Under the pieces are notes generated by a model that was given only the letters and a program-made list of their open reading frames with translations, searched no databases and was not told the DNA's origin. The position numbers were made by a program, and so were the translations under genes. From Candidatus Hydrogenedens sp. (GTDB lineage: Bacteria > Hydrogenedentota > Hydrogenedentia > Hydrogenedentales > JAEUWI01), in assembly GCA_016125095.1 (NCBI GenBank), contig WGMK01000007.1:391605-455604 (forward strand): 64,000 nt of DNA, read 5' to 3'. This document shows positions 32,862 to 43,800 of this stretch, piece after piece (position 1 is the stretch's first letter; the number at the start of each line of letters is the position of its first letter).

Positions 32862-35800
32862 AGCGATAAAGGCAGCCAATAACACCGGCGGAGCAGACAC
32901 TATTACGTTTAGTGTGTCTGGGACGATCAACGTCAGCGGCAGCGATTTACCCAACCTTACCGCTAATGGCACTACCATCGACGGTGGCGGAAGCATCCGG
33001 GTCGATGGTGTCAACAATACGCTTGCCGGTTTGAAGATCATCAATTGTTCCAACAATGTCATACGCGGCCTTACCCTGGTCCGCTTTTCCTCGAACGGTA
33101 TCGAGATATTCGGTGCCAGTTCATCAAACAACCTGGTTGCTGGTTGCATGATTGGGACCAATGGGTCTTCGAGTCTTGGAAACAGCGAAAACGGTATCCG
33201 CATCCGTGAATACGCGAGTAACAATACCATCGGGGGAACTTCAGCTTCTGATCGCAATATTATTTCGGGCAACGTCCGAAGCGGTGTTCAACTCGATAGC
33301 AGCGTCAGCGGCAATTTTGTAGTCGGCAATTACATTGGCACCAACGCGAGCGGTACCACAGCGATTCCGAACACGGAGAACGGAGTTATTGTAAGCTCGA
33401 CCGGCTCCGCCAACACGATAGGCGGGAGCGCGCCTGGAGCGGGGAATGTTATTTCAGGCAACAGCCAGTACGGGGTTAGCATCAGCGCCGCGAACGGTAC
33501 AGTGGTTAAAGGTAACTATATTGGAACGAATGCCGCTGGGAACGGACAGCTGTCCAATTCCTGGGATGGTGTGCGTATTACCAGCAATTCCCAAAACACT
33601 TCGGTCGGAGGCCCCGGCGCGGGCGAGGGAAACGTAATCTCTAAAAACCTGATGAGCGGTGTGCGCGTCGACGGTGGGGGTAACACGGGCACCATAATTC
33701 GCGGCAATTTCATCGGACTCGGTGCCGACGGCACCACCGCGCTGGGAAATAGTCAATACGGTGTCGCGATGTACAGCACTGCATTGAACTCCCGGGTAGG
33801 CGGCACTGCAGCAGGCCAGGGAAACCATATCGCGCAGAATGGTTCCAATGGCGTCTATATCAATGCAACAACGACCGTCTCCATCGCCGGCAATTCGATT
33901 CACGATAACGGAGGATCCTCAATTATCCTCACGAACGGAGGAAATGCCTCGCTCTCCGCACCTACGATTACGGGAATCGAGCCATCCACTGGAACACTTA
34001 CGGGCGGTGGCGTCAGCAGCGGGGACATCGTATGCGTATATGCCGATGATGGGGCGGACTCAGAGGCTTTCGTTGGAGCTGTTACCGCCACTGGAAGTAC
34101 TTGGTCTCTGACAGGCTTGGACCTTGCTCCCTACGCTGGATTGCGGTATACCGCAAATCGCACGCGTAGCGCAGGAGACAGCTCTGCGCTTAGTTCGATA
34201 TTCGTCGGTGAGATCATTGTGAATACGCTTGTCGATGAGAACAATGGCACGACATCAAGCTTCGGCGCTCTATTGCAAAATCCAGGCGGCGCAGGCATTT
34301 CACTGCGCGAGGCGATGGCCGCTGCAAACGACCAAACTGGCGACAAGTTAATCACTTTTTCGGTCAGCGGCACTATAGGGACGACCACACAGATGCCGCC
34401 GATGCTCTCCGGCGGCGTGACTATAGATGGCGGCGGCGTCATTACCATCGACGGCCAAGACGCCCTCAATAACGACATGTTCGCGGTGCAGTCCGCTAAC
34501 AACGTGCTACGGGGACTCACGCTCATTCGCTGTCTACGCGACGCTATCGAAATCAGCGGTTCTGCCGCACAGAATAATCAAATCCTGGGATGCTTTATTG
34601 GAACAAACTCCAATGGTGACAGCGGTTTGGGCAATGATATTCACGGTATCAGAATCCAAAGCCAGGCTTCGAACAACACCATTGGAGGTGCTGATCCGGC
34701 TGAAAGAAACATTATTTCCGGGAACACCACCGATGGTGTCTCGATATCGGGCTCCGGAACGACAGGAAACGTCGTAATCGGGAATTACATTGGCACCAAG
34801 GCATCAGGTACGGCGAGCATGGCAAACGGTGCTGGTGTGCAGATCGATGCCGCTGCAAGTGGAAATACGATAGGTGGCGACGGTGCTGGCGAAGGAAACA
34901 TTATAAGCGGTAACGACCTCGATGGCGTGCTTGTGTCAGGTGCAGGTACGAACAACAATATCGTAATTGGAAACATCATCGGCCTCGACGCTACGGGGAC
35001 TGTGGCGATCCCAAATGGCACCGATACAGGCGGCGGAAACCATCGTAATGGGGTGAATATCGAAAGCAGCGCTTCTGGAAACCGGATCGGCGGTAGTGCA
35101 CTGGGAGAACGCAATATCATCGCAGGCAATTCGCAGCGCGGCGTACAAGTCGATACCGCAAATAACAACCAAATAATCGGGAATTACATCGGAGTCGATA
35201 TCACTGGCGTGGTCGCGATTAGCCAGGGCGGAGCCGGTGTCTTTCTGTGGAATACCTCGTCCCTGAATACGGTGACAAATAACGTGATCGGCGGTGCGAG
35301 CGCAGGTATTCTCCTCGACAATAGCAGTAACAGCATCATCAAGGGCAACTATTCCGGCGTAGGTGCTGATGGAAGCACGGCAGTGCCCAACGCCAACGAC
35401 GGGATTCAAGTGCGTTTCGGTTCGTCGAACAACGCTATAGGCGGTACAGGCGCCGGCGAAGGCAACGTATTCAGTGGCAATGGCGCGAACGGCGTATATA
35501 TCTCGGATGAAACGTCCGACAACAACAATGTCATCGGTAATATCATCGGACTTTCCGCGGATCAGTCTACAGGGGTGCCAAATCAGGGTAACGGTGTCTA
35601 CATCTATGGAGGGTCGGATAACACCACTATCGGTACTTCCGCTCCTGGTGGTAGAAATGTCATCTCCGCGAATCTTGGTCATGGAATCATCCTGAGTACT
35701 CCATCGGGGGCGACGTCCGATTCGGTGATTCGGAATAATAAAATCGGTACCAATGATACCGGTGCTGCCTTTGGGAATGGGCTCAATGGAATAGATAATG

Positions 35801-38800
35801 GCCAGAACACACAGACCGCTTCTATTGGTGGATCAGGTCCGAACGAAGCGAACGAGATCGCATATAACACAGGCTACGGTGTGCGTGTAGGTCAGTCCAA
35901 TGTGCTTTCCGTTGGAATACGTCGAAACTCGATCCATTCCAACAGCTCCCGAGGTATCGCCTTGGATCCTGTGGGCGGCAATAATGGTAAGCTTGCCCCG
36001 GTGATAACGAGCGTCAACCGCGCTGCGGGGCAGGTCTCCGGCAGTTCTGGTTCCAGTGATATTATCGATCTTTTTGCGGACGACGAGGATGAAGGCCGTA
36101 CGTACCTTGCCAGTACGTCCGCAAGTGGTGGCACCTGGTCGATTTCCGGCCTGGCGTTGTCGCCCGGTTACGACGGGAGTAATTTCACAGCAACCGCGAC
36201 GGACGGAAGTGGTAACACTTCAGAGTTCAGCCTCTCCTGGGCGAACGAAATCGAAGTCACAAACACCAACGACGTTGTGAATGGTACTACGACCAATTTC
36301 TCCACACTGATTGCCAGCGACGGCGGCGACGGAATCTCGCTGCGCGAGGCAATGACTGCCGCCAACAACATGCCGTCCGATACCAAGTCGATCACCTTCG
36401 CCGTGAGCGGCACGATTGGTGTATCAGGTACTGCGCTCCCTTCGCTCACCTCCGGGAATATACAAATTGACGGCGCCGGCCAGAATATTAGGCTTGATGG
36501 TAACGGCTTGCCAGGCGGAACGAACGGATTGCGTATTGTGAGTCCAGAAAATGCGATTCGAAATATAACGCTTACCCGCTTCCCTAATGATGGGATCGTC
36601 GTACAAGGCACTAGTGGGAGAGATTCGACGATTACGGGCTGCTACATCGGAACGGATGGCGCCTCAAGTCTTGGCATGGGCGGAGCCGGAATAGTAGTTT
36701 TCTCCGGTTCAGACAACAACCAAATCGGCGGTACGACCGTTTTAGAGCGTAATGTGATCTCTGGTAACGCCGTCGGCATTTCGATTCAAGGTGGTGTGGG
36801 AAACAAGGTAACCGGAAATCTCATAGGCACAGATTCCTTTGGTGCTACGTCTATTCCAAACCTCCAAAGTGGTATTGAACTAAACAATGCTGCCTCGAAT
36901 ACCACCATCGGCGGAACTTCTTCTGGTGCGGGCAATGTAATTTCCGGCAATGGGTTCCGAGGCATCACCATTAGCGGATCTGGTACCGACAACAATGTGG
37001 TGCGCGGCAATATCATCGGTCTGGATGCGGCGGGCTCGGTGGCCCTCGGCAATGGAACGAACGCGTCCGGTATCTCAATCGGGCCAGGACCGAAGAACAA
37101 TATAATTGGAGGCACGGTCGCCGGCGCTCGCAATATCATCTCGGGCAATCAAGGTCCTGGCATCGGCATTGGCGGTGCGGGCACTTCGTTGAACCGGGTG
37201 GAAGGCAATTATATCGGCACCAACTCCGCCGGCACGTCCGCCCTTGGAAACGGGGCGCCTTCCGGCTATGCCGGCATCGTGATAGATGGTGGCGCGACGA
37301 ACAATACCATCGGCGGCACCACTCCGGGCGCACGCAATGTCATTTCAGGCAATGCAGGCGCGGGCCTGGATATTCAGAGCAACGCGAACACGGTCTCCGG
37401 CAACTACATCGGCGTAAACGCACAAGGCGCCGCGGCCATACCGAATGGCGTCGATGGCGTTAGCATCGTCGGCGGTGCCACAGGCACCACCATCGGCGGC
37501 ACCGTGGCCGGGGCGGGGAATGTGATTTCCGGCAATGACGGCTTTGGCATTCAGGTGGATGCGACGTCTACCGGTACGGTGATTCAGGGCAACCGCATCG
37601 GCGTGCAGTCGGCTTCCACGCTGGCAGTGCCGAATGGCGCCGGGGGCGTGCGTATCGATGGCGATGGCAACACGGTAGGCGGCACTGCGGCGGGTGCGGG
37701 CAATATCATCGCGCGCAACAGTAATAGCGGCGTACTGGTGAACGGTGGCGATTTCAATCCCATCCGCCGCAACACGATCTTTTCCAACGCGTCTACCGGC
37801 ATCGCGCTCAGCGGAGGAGGCAACACCGACCAGCCGGCGCCTACGGTGACCGCGCTCCAGCCGATTACCGGCACGGCCGAGGCCAACTCGGCAGTCGATC
37901 TCTTTGCCGATCTCGGTGCACAGGGGCGCTATTTCCTGCAGTCGGTCGTGGCCCAGCCCGATGGCGCTTTCAGCACCAGCCTCGACCTCAGCAATCTCTA
38001 CGGCCTGAACCTGACGGCCACGGCGACGGACACCTCGGGCAATACGTCGGCGTTCTCGGTGCCATTCCCCATCGACGACGTTCCGCCGCCCGCCCCGCAG
38101 AATCTCGAGGCTGAGGCGGGCGCCCGCATCGTCGGCGTCACGTGGGATCCCGTGCCCGTCAGCAACATCGTCTACGATGTCTACCGCCAGCAGAACGCCA
38201 AGGCTTTCCAAAAGGTGACGGCGACGCCGATCAGCAGCCCCGAATACGTCGATACCAACATCGTCAAGGGCGAGACCTACACCTACTACGCCGTCGCTAT
38301 CGACGCGCTCGAGGCGCAAAGCGCCCCCTCCAACACCTCCTCGGTCGTCGGCGGCGCGCTCACGCTCACGCTGCCCTCCGTATCGGGCAATGCGGGCGAC
38401 GCCGTGCTCGTGCCCGTGGGCGTGGCCAACGCCGATGGAGTCGCCATTGACGGTCTCAGCATCACGCTCACCTATCCCACCGATCTTGTCGAGGGCACGC
38501 CGGTCGTCAAGCGCGCAGGCGTTCTTAGAAATGCGAACTTGACGGTGAACACCGGTACTCCTGGGGTCGTGCAGGCCAACGTCTATGCGCTCGGATTGGG
38601 ACAGCAGACCACGCTGACTGGCGAAGGCCGTTTGGTCGAATTCCAACTTCAGCTCAAGGATGCCGTCATTGGCTGCAGGGATATGAGCGTCCAAAGCGTG
38701 GTTCTGGCCGATGCGCTCGACGACCAGCCCCTGGCGCTCGCCACCTCGCTGCCGCTGACCGCTTCACTCTGCGCCGGCGGCTCGTGCGACCTGGACGATA

Positions 38801-39624
38801 ACCCCGTGCGCGGCGACGCCACCGGCAATGGCACGGTCGACGTGCAGGATATCTTCAAGGCGCTGCGCTTCGCAGTGCGCATCGACACCATGACCCCTTG
38901 CCAGTTCGAGGCCGCCGACGTGAACATTGATGGCAACGTCGATTCCGGCGACGCCATCCTCATCGACCGGCTCGGCGTGGGGCTGCCCATCTTCCTGGAC
39001 GACAGCAAGGCGCTGCAGCCCAAGTTGGCCGAAGATTACCGCCTCGCGATTGGCACAGCCTATGCCGATCCGGGCGACACGGTCGACGTCGCCGTACACC
39101 TCGATTCCCTCGAAGGCGTCGCCGGCGTCGAGTCCGTGATCAGTTTCCCGCTCGAGCCCGGCCGAATCGAGCTCGTCGATGTGATTACCGGCGATGCCGC
39201 CACGCAGTTCATCGACGCCCGCACCGGGTCCAACCCAGATTCGTCCAGCCCCGAGACCTTCGAAGGCAACAACGTCGTCCGCTACATTCTCACCAGCCAG
39301 GAAGCCGCGACTGACCCGAGCGCCGCCGACATCGTCGTGCTGCGCTTTCAACTCGCCGACACCCTGGTCGAGGGCGACATATTCCCAATCACCTTCAACC
39401 TTGCCCACATCAACGACGATCTCGGCGGCGACATCGCCTGGACCCAGCCCGTCGCGCTTGTTAACGGCGGCATCATCATCGGAGAGGCTCCGCCGCTTCC
39501 CGATGGCGAGGCTGAAGGCAATGACGAGGGGGTCCCGGTATCCGGCATGCCGAGCCTCGCCGGACTCGCCTTGTTCCTGGCCCTCGCCGGCGTCAGCCTT
39601 CTCGCCGCGCGCCGCAAGGCCTAA
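32854..39624 (+). CDS. Giant secreted CSLREA/beta-helix/FN3/cohesin/dockerin surface protein
   Basis: 2256 codons in frame after the frameshift; the original protein would be about 2315 residues. Three units each start with a CSLREA domain (rest of copy 1 at 32,854; copies at about 34,206 and 36,240: NTLVDENNGTT...GISLREAMAAAND). Each continues as a parallel beta-helix with 30-40-residue repeats of NxIGG...GAGNVISGN...GNYIGTNA type and ends in an Ig-like linker (TATDTSGNTSEFS). From 38,080: fibronectin type III (VGVTWDPVPVSNIVYDVYRQ), cohesin-like domain (38,355-38,770), dockerin (38,800-38,980; GDATGNGTVDVQD and DVNIDGNVDSGD calcium loops), second cohesin-like domain (39,035-39,480), acidic linker, and a VPVSG-helix-ARRKA tail of PEP-CTERM type for sorting and anchoring. 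The 5' two thirds are markedly less G+C-rich than the 3' third. Confidence 0.85.
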   Translation: MREAIKAANNTGGADTITFSVSGTINVSGSDLPNLTANGTTIDGGGSIRVDGVNNTLAGLKIINCSNNVIRGLTLVRFSSNGIEIFGASSSNNLVAGCMIGTNGSSSLGNSENGIRIREYASNNTIGGTSASDRNIISGNVRSGVQLDSSVSGNFVVGNYIGTNASGTTAIPNTENGVIVSSTGSANTIGGSAPGAGNVISGNSQYGVSISAANGTVVKGNYIGTNAAGNGQLSNSWDGVRITSNSQNTSVGGPGAGEGNVISKNLMSGVRVDGGGNTGTIIRGNFIGLGADGTTALGNSQYGVAMYSTALNSRVGGTAAGQGNHIAQNGSNGVYINATTTVSIAGNSIHDNGGSSIILTNGGNASLSAPTITGIEPSTGTLTGGGVSSGDIVCVYADDGADSEAFVGAVTATGSTWSLTGLDLAPYAGLRYTANRTRSAGDSSALSSIFVGEIIVNTLVDENNGTTSSFGALLQNPGGAGISLREAMAAANDQTGDKLITFSVSGTIGTTTQMPPMLSGGVTIDGGGVITIDGQDALNNDMFAVQSANNVLRGLTLIRCLRDAIEISGSAAQNNQILGCFIGTNSNGDSGLGNDIHGIRIQSQASNNTIGGADPAERNIISGNTTDGVSISGSGTTGNVVIGNYIGTKASGTASMANGAGVQIDAAASGNTIGGDGAGEGNIISGNDLDGVLVSGAGTNNNIVIGNIIGLDATGTVAIPNGTDTGGGNHRNGVNIESSASGNRIGGSALGERNIIAGNSQRGVQVDTANNNQIIGNYIGVDITGVVAISQGGAGVFLWNTSSLNTVTNNVIGGASAGILLDNSSNSIIKGNYSGVGADGSTAVPNANDGIQVRFGSSNNAIGGTGAGEGNVFSGNGANGVYISDETSDNNNVIGNIIGLSADQSTGVPNQGNGVYIYGGSDNTTIGTSAPGGRNVISANLGHGIILSTPSGATSDSVIRNNKIGTNDTGAAFGNGLNGIDNGQNTQTASIGGSGPNEANEIAYNTGYGVRVGQSNVLSVGIRRNSIHSNSSRGIALDPVGGNNGKLAPVITSVNRAAGQVSGSSGSSDIIDLFADDEDEGRTYLASTSASGGTWSISGLALSPGYDGSNFTATATDGSGNTSEFSLSWANEIEVTNTNDVVNGTTTNFSTLIASDGGDGISLREAMTAANNMPSDTKSITFAVSGTIGVSGTALPSLTSGNIQIDGAGQNIRLDGNGLPGGTNGLRIVSPENAIRNITLTRFPNDGIVVQGTSGRDSTITGCYIGTDGASSLGMGGAGIVVFSGSDNNQIGGTTVLERNVISGNAVGISIQGGVGNKVTGNLIGTDSFGATSIPNLQSGIELNNAASNTTIGGTSSGAGNVISGNGFRGITISGSGTDNNVVRGNIIGLDAAGSVALGNGTNASGISIGPGPKNNIIGGTVAGARNIISGNQGPGIGIGGAGTSLNRVEGNYIGTNSAGTSALGNGAPSGYAGIVIDGGATNNTIGGTTPGARNVISGNAGAGLDIQSNANTVSGNYIGVNAQGAAAIPNGVDGVSIVGGATGTTIGGTVAGAGNVISGNDGFGIQVDATSTGTVIQGNRIGVQSASTLAVPNGAGGVRIDGDGNTVGGTAAGAGNIIARNSNSGVLVNGGDFNPIRRNTIFSNASTGIALSGGGNTDQPAPTVTALQPITGTAEANSAVDLFADLGAQGRYFLQSVVAQPDGAFSTSLDLSNLYGLNLTATATDTSGNTSAFSVPFPIDDVPPPAPQNLEAEAGARIVGVTWDPVPVSNIVYDVYRQQNAKAFQKVTATPISSPEYVDTNIVKGETYTYYAVAIDALEAQSAPSNTSSVVGGALTLTLPSVSGNAGDAVLVPVGVANADGVAIDGLSITLTYPTDLVEGTPVVKRAGVLRNANLTVNTGTPGVVQANVYALGLGQQTTLTGEGRLVEFQLQLKDAVIGCRDMSVQSVVLADALDDQPLALATSLPLTASLCAGGSCDLDDNPVRGDATGNGTVDVQDIFKALRFAVRIDTMTPCQFEAADVNIDGNVDSGDAILIDRLGVGLPIFLDDSKALQPKLAEDYRLAIGTAYADPGDTVDVAVHLDSLEGVAGVESVISFPLEPGRIELVDVITGDAATQFIDARTGSNPDSSSPETFEGNNVVRYILTSQEAATDPSAADIVVLRFQLADTLVEGDIFPITFNLAHINDDLGGDIAWTQPVALVNGGIIIGEAPPLPDGEAEGNDEGVPVSGMPSLAGLALFLALAGVSLLAARRKA

Positions 39625-39645
39625 CACAACGCACAACACTGCATC

Positions 39646-39686
39646 GGCGCTCCGGGGCATGAGCCCCGGGGCGCCTTGCTTATTTC
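39646..39686 (+). terminator. Rho-independent-like terminator after the giant gene
   Basis: A 13-bp stem (GGCGCTCCGGGGC with GCCCCGGGGCGCC, one T-G pair), loop ATGA, then TTGCTTATTT. It overlaps the 3' end of the convergent epimerase gene. The T-run is interrupted, so strength is uncertain. Confidence 0.65.
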
Positions 39687-40825
39687 CGTTTGCCGCGCTT
39701 GGGGCGGCTGACGAATTCGCGGTAGCTGGAGACGAATTTGGGGGTAGCGCGGGCGATGCGTTTTTCCAGGGCGACGGCCTCGGCGGGGTCGGTCACCGCG
39801 CCGAATTCGAGGTCGAAGCTGCGGGATTCGCCGGGCTTGAGCGTATGCAACAGGCCGAGTTCCTCGTCGATATGCCGCCCCTCGATGCCGCAGTTACAAG
39901 GCTCGAAGCCGAGCACGTAGTCCTGTTCGCCCATCTGCTTCCATTCCACGAAGCGAGGCAGTTGCGCATGGTCGTATTTCACGTAGACCCCGAAGCCCTC
40001 GCTGCGGCTGAATCCGTCGTTCAACAGCGCCACGGTCACCTTGCCCTGCCGGTCCGGCACCATGTCGTGGTAGTAGCACTTCTCCGCATAGCCGTGGGTG
40101 GGCGCATCCATCAGGTGGTAGCGCTCTTTGCCATCGGCCGCCGTGGCGTCGCGCGGGGCTATCTTCCGCGTCGGCGCAATCATGCGCGAGCCCGCATCCA
40201 GCGCCGGCCAGCCGATGTTGCAGTGATAAAGCAGCATGTACGGGGTTTCCTTGAACCCTTCGTTGGTCACGACGTCGTGAATCCAGAAGCGCTTTTCGCC
40301 GAGTATCGTGGTCACCGTGCGGGTGAGCACGAGGTTTTCGAAGAACACCGCCGTCTCCCGCATCTCGCCCGTGATGCTGACGACGTACTTGCCGTCTTCC
40401 CAGCCCTGCGACACCTTCAGATTGTGCGCCGGGATATGCCCGATGCGGCCATGCAGGCCCTTGCCGCTCAGTTCGCTGCCCGGAGCGGGGGCCCCCGCCT
40501 GAGTCAGGCCGCAGGTGGTCACGAGTCCGCCCGGAAAACTCCGCAGCCAGCGGATGCCTTCGGGTTCGAAGTACGGCGGGGCCACATCGCCCGTGGTCGA
40601 GCGCCAACCCATCGCACGGCCGTTGTACGAGGCCGACGTGATATCCATGCCCCGGTCGAGCGCGACGGTCAGTTCCAGCCCCGCGCCGGTATGCAGCAAT
40701 GCCGCCCGGCTTGCCCGCTCGTTGCCATCGTCGAACTGCACCAGCCTTACCCCGGCAATCTGGTCGGGATTGCCCACACGCTTCCGCAGTTCATCCACGC
40801 GGTATTTCTTGCCGTAGAGTTCCAT
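39680..40825 (-). CDS. DUF4432 aldose-1-epimerase-like protein
   Basis: 381 residues. Galactose-mutarotase-like supersandwich of the DUF4432 type: LDRGMDITSASYNGRAMGW, GWRSTTGDVAPPYFEP, FPGGLVTTCGLTQAG with the Cys-Gly-Leu, LHGRIGHIPAHNL with conserved His, RTVTTILGEKRFWIHDVVTNEGF, YHCNIGWPALDAGSRMIAPTRK and LGFEPCNCGIEGR. Members are predicted to bind or epimerise sugars, but no activity is established for most. ATG 40825 follows GGAGG by 8 bases; the frame upstream is open by chance. It lies 53 bases after the fucosidase gene on the same strand, so a role in handling released fucose or another sugar is plausible. Confidence 0.8.
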   Translation of the reverse strand: MELYGKKYRVDELRKRVGNPDQIAGVRLVQFDDGNERASRAALLHTGAGLELTVALDRGMDITSASYNGRAMGWRSTTGDVAPPYFEPEGIRWLRSFPGGLVTTCGLTQAGAPAPGSELSGKGLHGRIGHIPAHNLKVSQGWEDGKYVVSITGEMRETAVFFENLVLTRTVTTILGEKRFWIHDVVTNEGFKETPYMLLYHCNIGWPALDAGSRMIAPTRKIAPRDATAADGKERYHLMDAPTHGYAEKCYYHDMVPDRQGKVTVALLNDGFSRSEGFGVYVKYDHAQLPRFVEWKQMGEQDYVLGFEPCNCGIEGRHIDEELGLLHTLKPGESRSFDLEFGAVTDPAEAVALEKRIARATPKFVSSYREFVSRPKRGKRK

Positions 40826-40878
40826 TGCCTGCCCTCCGAGATCAGAAAAAAAGTTGCCCGAGCGTCGCTCGATTCGCG

Positions 40879-43800
40879 TTAGTTCAGCGCCACCGCAAGT
40901 GTAGTCACCGGTCCGTCCGGCCACGCCTGGGGCAGGCCGATTCGCTTCGCAGCATCATCGAATTCCAGCGCGGTCTCTCTACCCAGCATGCGCACCGAAG
41001 CGATCGAACGGTCCAGACCCGTGAGCACGACATCTGCCTCAGGACGCGCATCGAGATGAATGTACATCGTGTCGTCCTTCGTCGTGAGCTTGCCGGCCGA
41101 CGCAGTGATGCCCTGCGCCTGGCGGGTGCCACAGATACCCTCGCCGTGCACTGCAAGCCAGTCGCCCATATCGCGCAGGCGTTCCGCCAGGGGGGCGGGA
41201 ATCTCGCCGTCCGGGGTCGGCCCCACATTGAGCAGCAGGTTGCCGCCGCGGCTGACCACGTCTACCAGCGTTCGGATGAGTTCATCGCTCGACTTCAGGT
41301 CGTGGTCGTCGCGGCGGTATCCCCAAGAAGTGCCAATGGTCAGGCAGGCTTCCCAAGGTTTGATCGCCTTGTCCTCGGTCGCCGTCTTTTCGCCAATCTC
41401 CGACATCTGCTCGCGCGTATAGAAGTCCGCGAGCGGCGTCTCGCCGCGCACGCCTTTACCCAGGCGATCGTTCACCAGTGCGCCCGGCTGCAGCGTGTGG
41501 ATCATGCGCACCAGGTCGCCAGCGCGCCAGGTATCCTCGGGATAGTCCCATTCCCCATCGAACCAGATGCCGTCTATCGGGCCGTATTGGGTGCACAGCT
41601 CGCGGACCTGACCGAAGAGGAACACATCTACATACTTGGGCAAATCGCTCTTGAAGTCCGGATGATGCCAGTCGAGCATCGAGTAATAGAACGCGATTTT
41701 CACGTGGTTCGCGCGTGCTGCCCGCACCAGCTCCGCCACGAAATCTCGATGCGCAGCGGTATCCACTGAGTCGTAGGACGTGAGGGCGCTGTCGAACATC
41801 GAAAAGCCCTCGTGGTGCTTGCTGGTAAAGGTGAGGTACTTCGCGCCCGCTTCTTTCACCAGTTGCATCCAGACGTCAGCGTCGAAATGCTGTGGATGGA
41901 AGTCATTCGCGTAGCGCGCGTAGGTGTCCACCGGGATGCCCTCGTCGTGCATCGCCCACGAAACATACGGACCCTTGTCGTTCTTGCCATGCAAGGCGTA
42001 CAGGCCCCAATGAACAAAGATGCCGAACTTGGCATCCTTAAACCAGCTTGAGTCGGGGGCGACGGGTTCATCGTCCGGCGCGGCGAGGCTCCCCGTTTCG
42101 GGCACGCCGGGCTGCTCGAACCATTGCGAAAGGTACTCCGATGCCTTGCCGGAAAATGTGCCGCGCTTCACGTTCATCCAAGTGAGCTGGTCGCCTACTG
42201 CGTAATACACGTAGGTCTTGCCGTCGAACTCGACCAGCGCGGGATCGGAGGCATTGATGCCCTCGTCCAGCCCGCGCGGCGAAAGCACCGGATTTGCAGC
42301 GCTCAATTCCCAGTGGCGCAAATCGCGCGACCGCGTGATATAGGTCTCGAAGTAGTGCCGCGGCACGCGCCGCTCCAGATAGAGGACATAATAATACCCC
42401 TCGGCATAGTGGATGTCCGGACACGCCGTGTACCGATTCGTACCAAAGGTGGCCTCCGGCAACTTGGCCCAGGTCTCCAAATCGGCGGAATGCGCGAATT
42501 TCGTGGTGAACGCCGGATAGGCGGGGTCGTTCGATTCGTAGGCCAGCACGTAGCCATCTGGTCCCCTGCAGAGCGAACTGTTGAACAGATGCTCGTTCTG
42601 CTGTGTCACGATTACCCGTTGGTCCCAATGCTCCAAGTCTTCCGAACGGAACAGCGTGACGTCGTTCCAGTCCCGGTCGGCGAATCGCGACGCGGTGACC
42701 AGCAAGGCGCCGTCGTCCACGAGGGCGCTGGCCAGCCCGTAGCCTTCGGCGAAGCGTGCCTCGACGGTGCCGCTCCCGGCATCGCGCACCTCGAGGTAGT
42801 ACTCCTGCGCCGTGCCACCGCTGGCAGGACGCACGCAGGCAAGCAGCTTCAGGCGGTCCTTCCAGACGAAGGGTGTTACCTCGCAGAGGTCTTTCTGCAC
42901 CAGCTCAATGCTGGTCAGGCCGCTGTTCCCGGAATCGGTGGGCGGGGGAGCGATGGCAGCAAAGAGGTCCGCGGGCCATTGCTGCAAGCGATAAAAGCCT
43001 TGGGGCACTTCCTGCTGAAATTGCACGTAAGCCTGAACACTGCCGGAGGTCGTGTACTGGATGTCGCCCTCGGTTTCTTTGTTCACGCGCACGCCGAAGA
43101 CCTTGTAGCCAGACACGGTCGTGTCCTCGAAATCGACGGCCAGCAGCTTGCCCTGCTCAACGCTCTGGATGGCGCCATCGGTCGGCGTGCCCTGCGGCTG
43201 CGAGAAGTTGAGCGCGACGAGGTTGCAGCGGCGGAGCGCAATGCGCATGCTCGTGTCGAAGCCGAAGTTGCCGGCCTTCAGGGCGCACTGCGGACTCGCC
43301 ATCGTGCAGTCCTCGAACACGATGTCGGGCCGCTCGGGCATGGTCTTGTTTTCCACGCGCACATACGCCGCGGCCGTGTCGCCCCACCAGTCGAGCGACC
43401 ACAGTTGCGTGCGCCGGAAGGTAATCGGTTCTTCCGGCCGCGAGAGGCAGCTCGCCACCCCGCCGCCGAAGGCCCGCCCGATGCCCACGCAGTCTTCCAC
43501 CACCACCGTGAACGGCTCCACGCGGTCGGTGTTGTCCCAGAACAGCCCCGCGTCGCTGCCCGTGGCATAGATGCGGCTCAGACGCCAGCGGTCCCAGATG
43601 ACGGCCGAAAATGTTTCATCCGTATGTTCCTTCGACCAGCCCTGCTGGGTGGCCCGGATCGTGCTGTGCCAGTCGTAGCTCTTGAAGCCCTGCTCCGGAT
43701 CGCCCGAATCGATGACCACCCAGCCCGTGCGGCCGCCGCCCAGCGATCCGTCGTAGTCGCCAATCAACTCGTTGTACGCGCCCGCCGCGCCGCGGAAACT

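Noticed and set aside
33000..37840. CRISPR-like or tandem DNA repeats
   Set aside because: The regularity comes from protein-level beta-helix repeats (N-x-I-G-G, V-I-S-G-N); the DNA copies vary in length and sequence and have no spacers.
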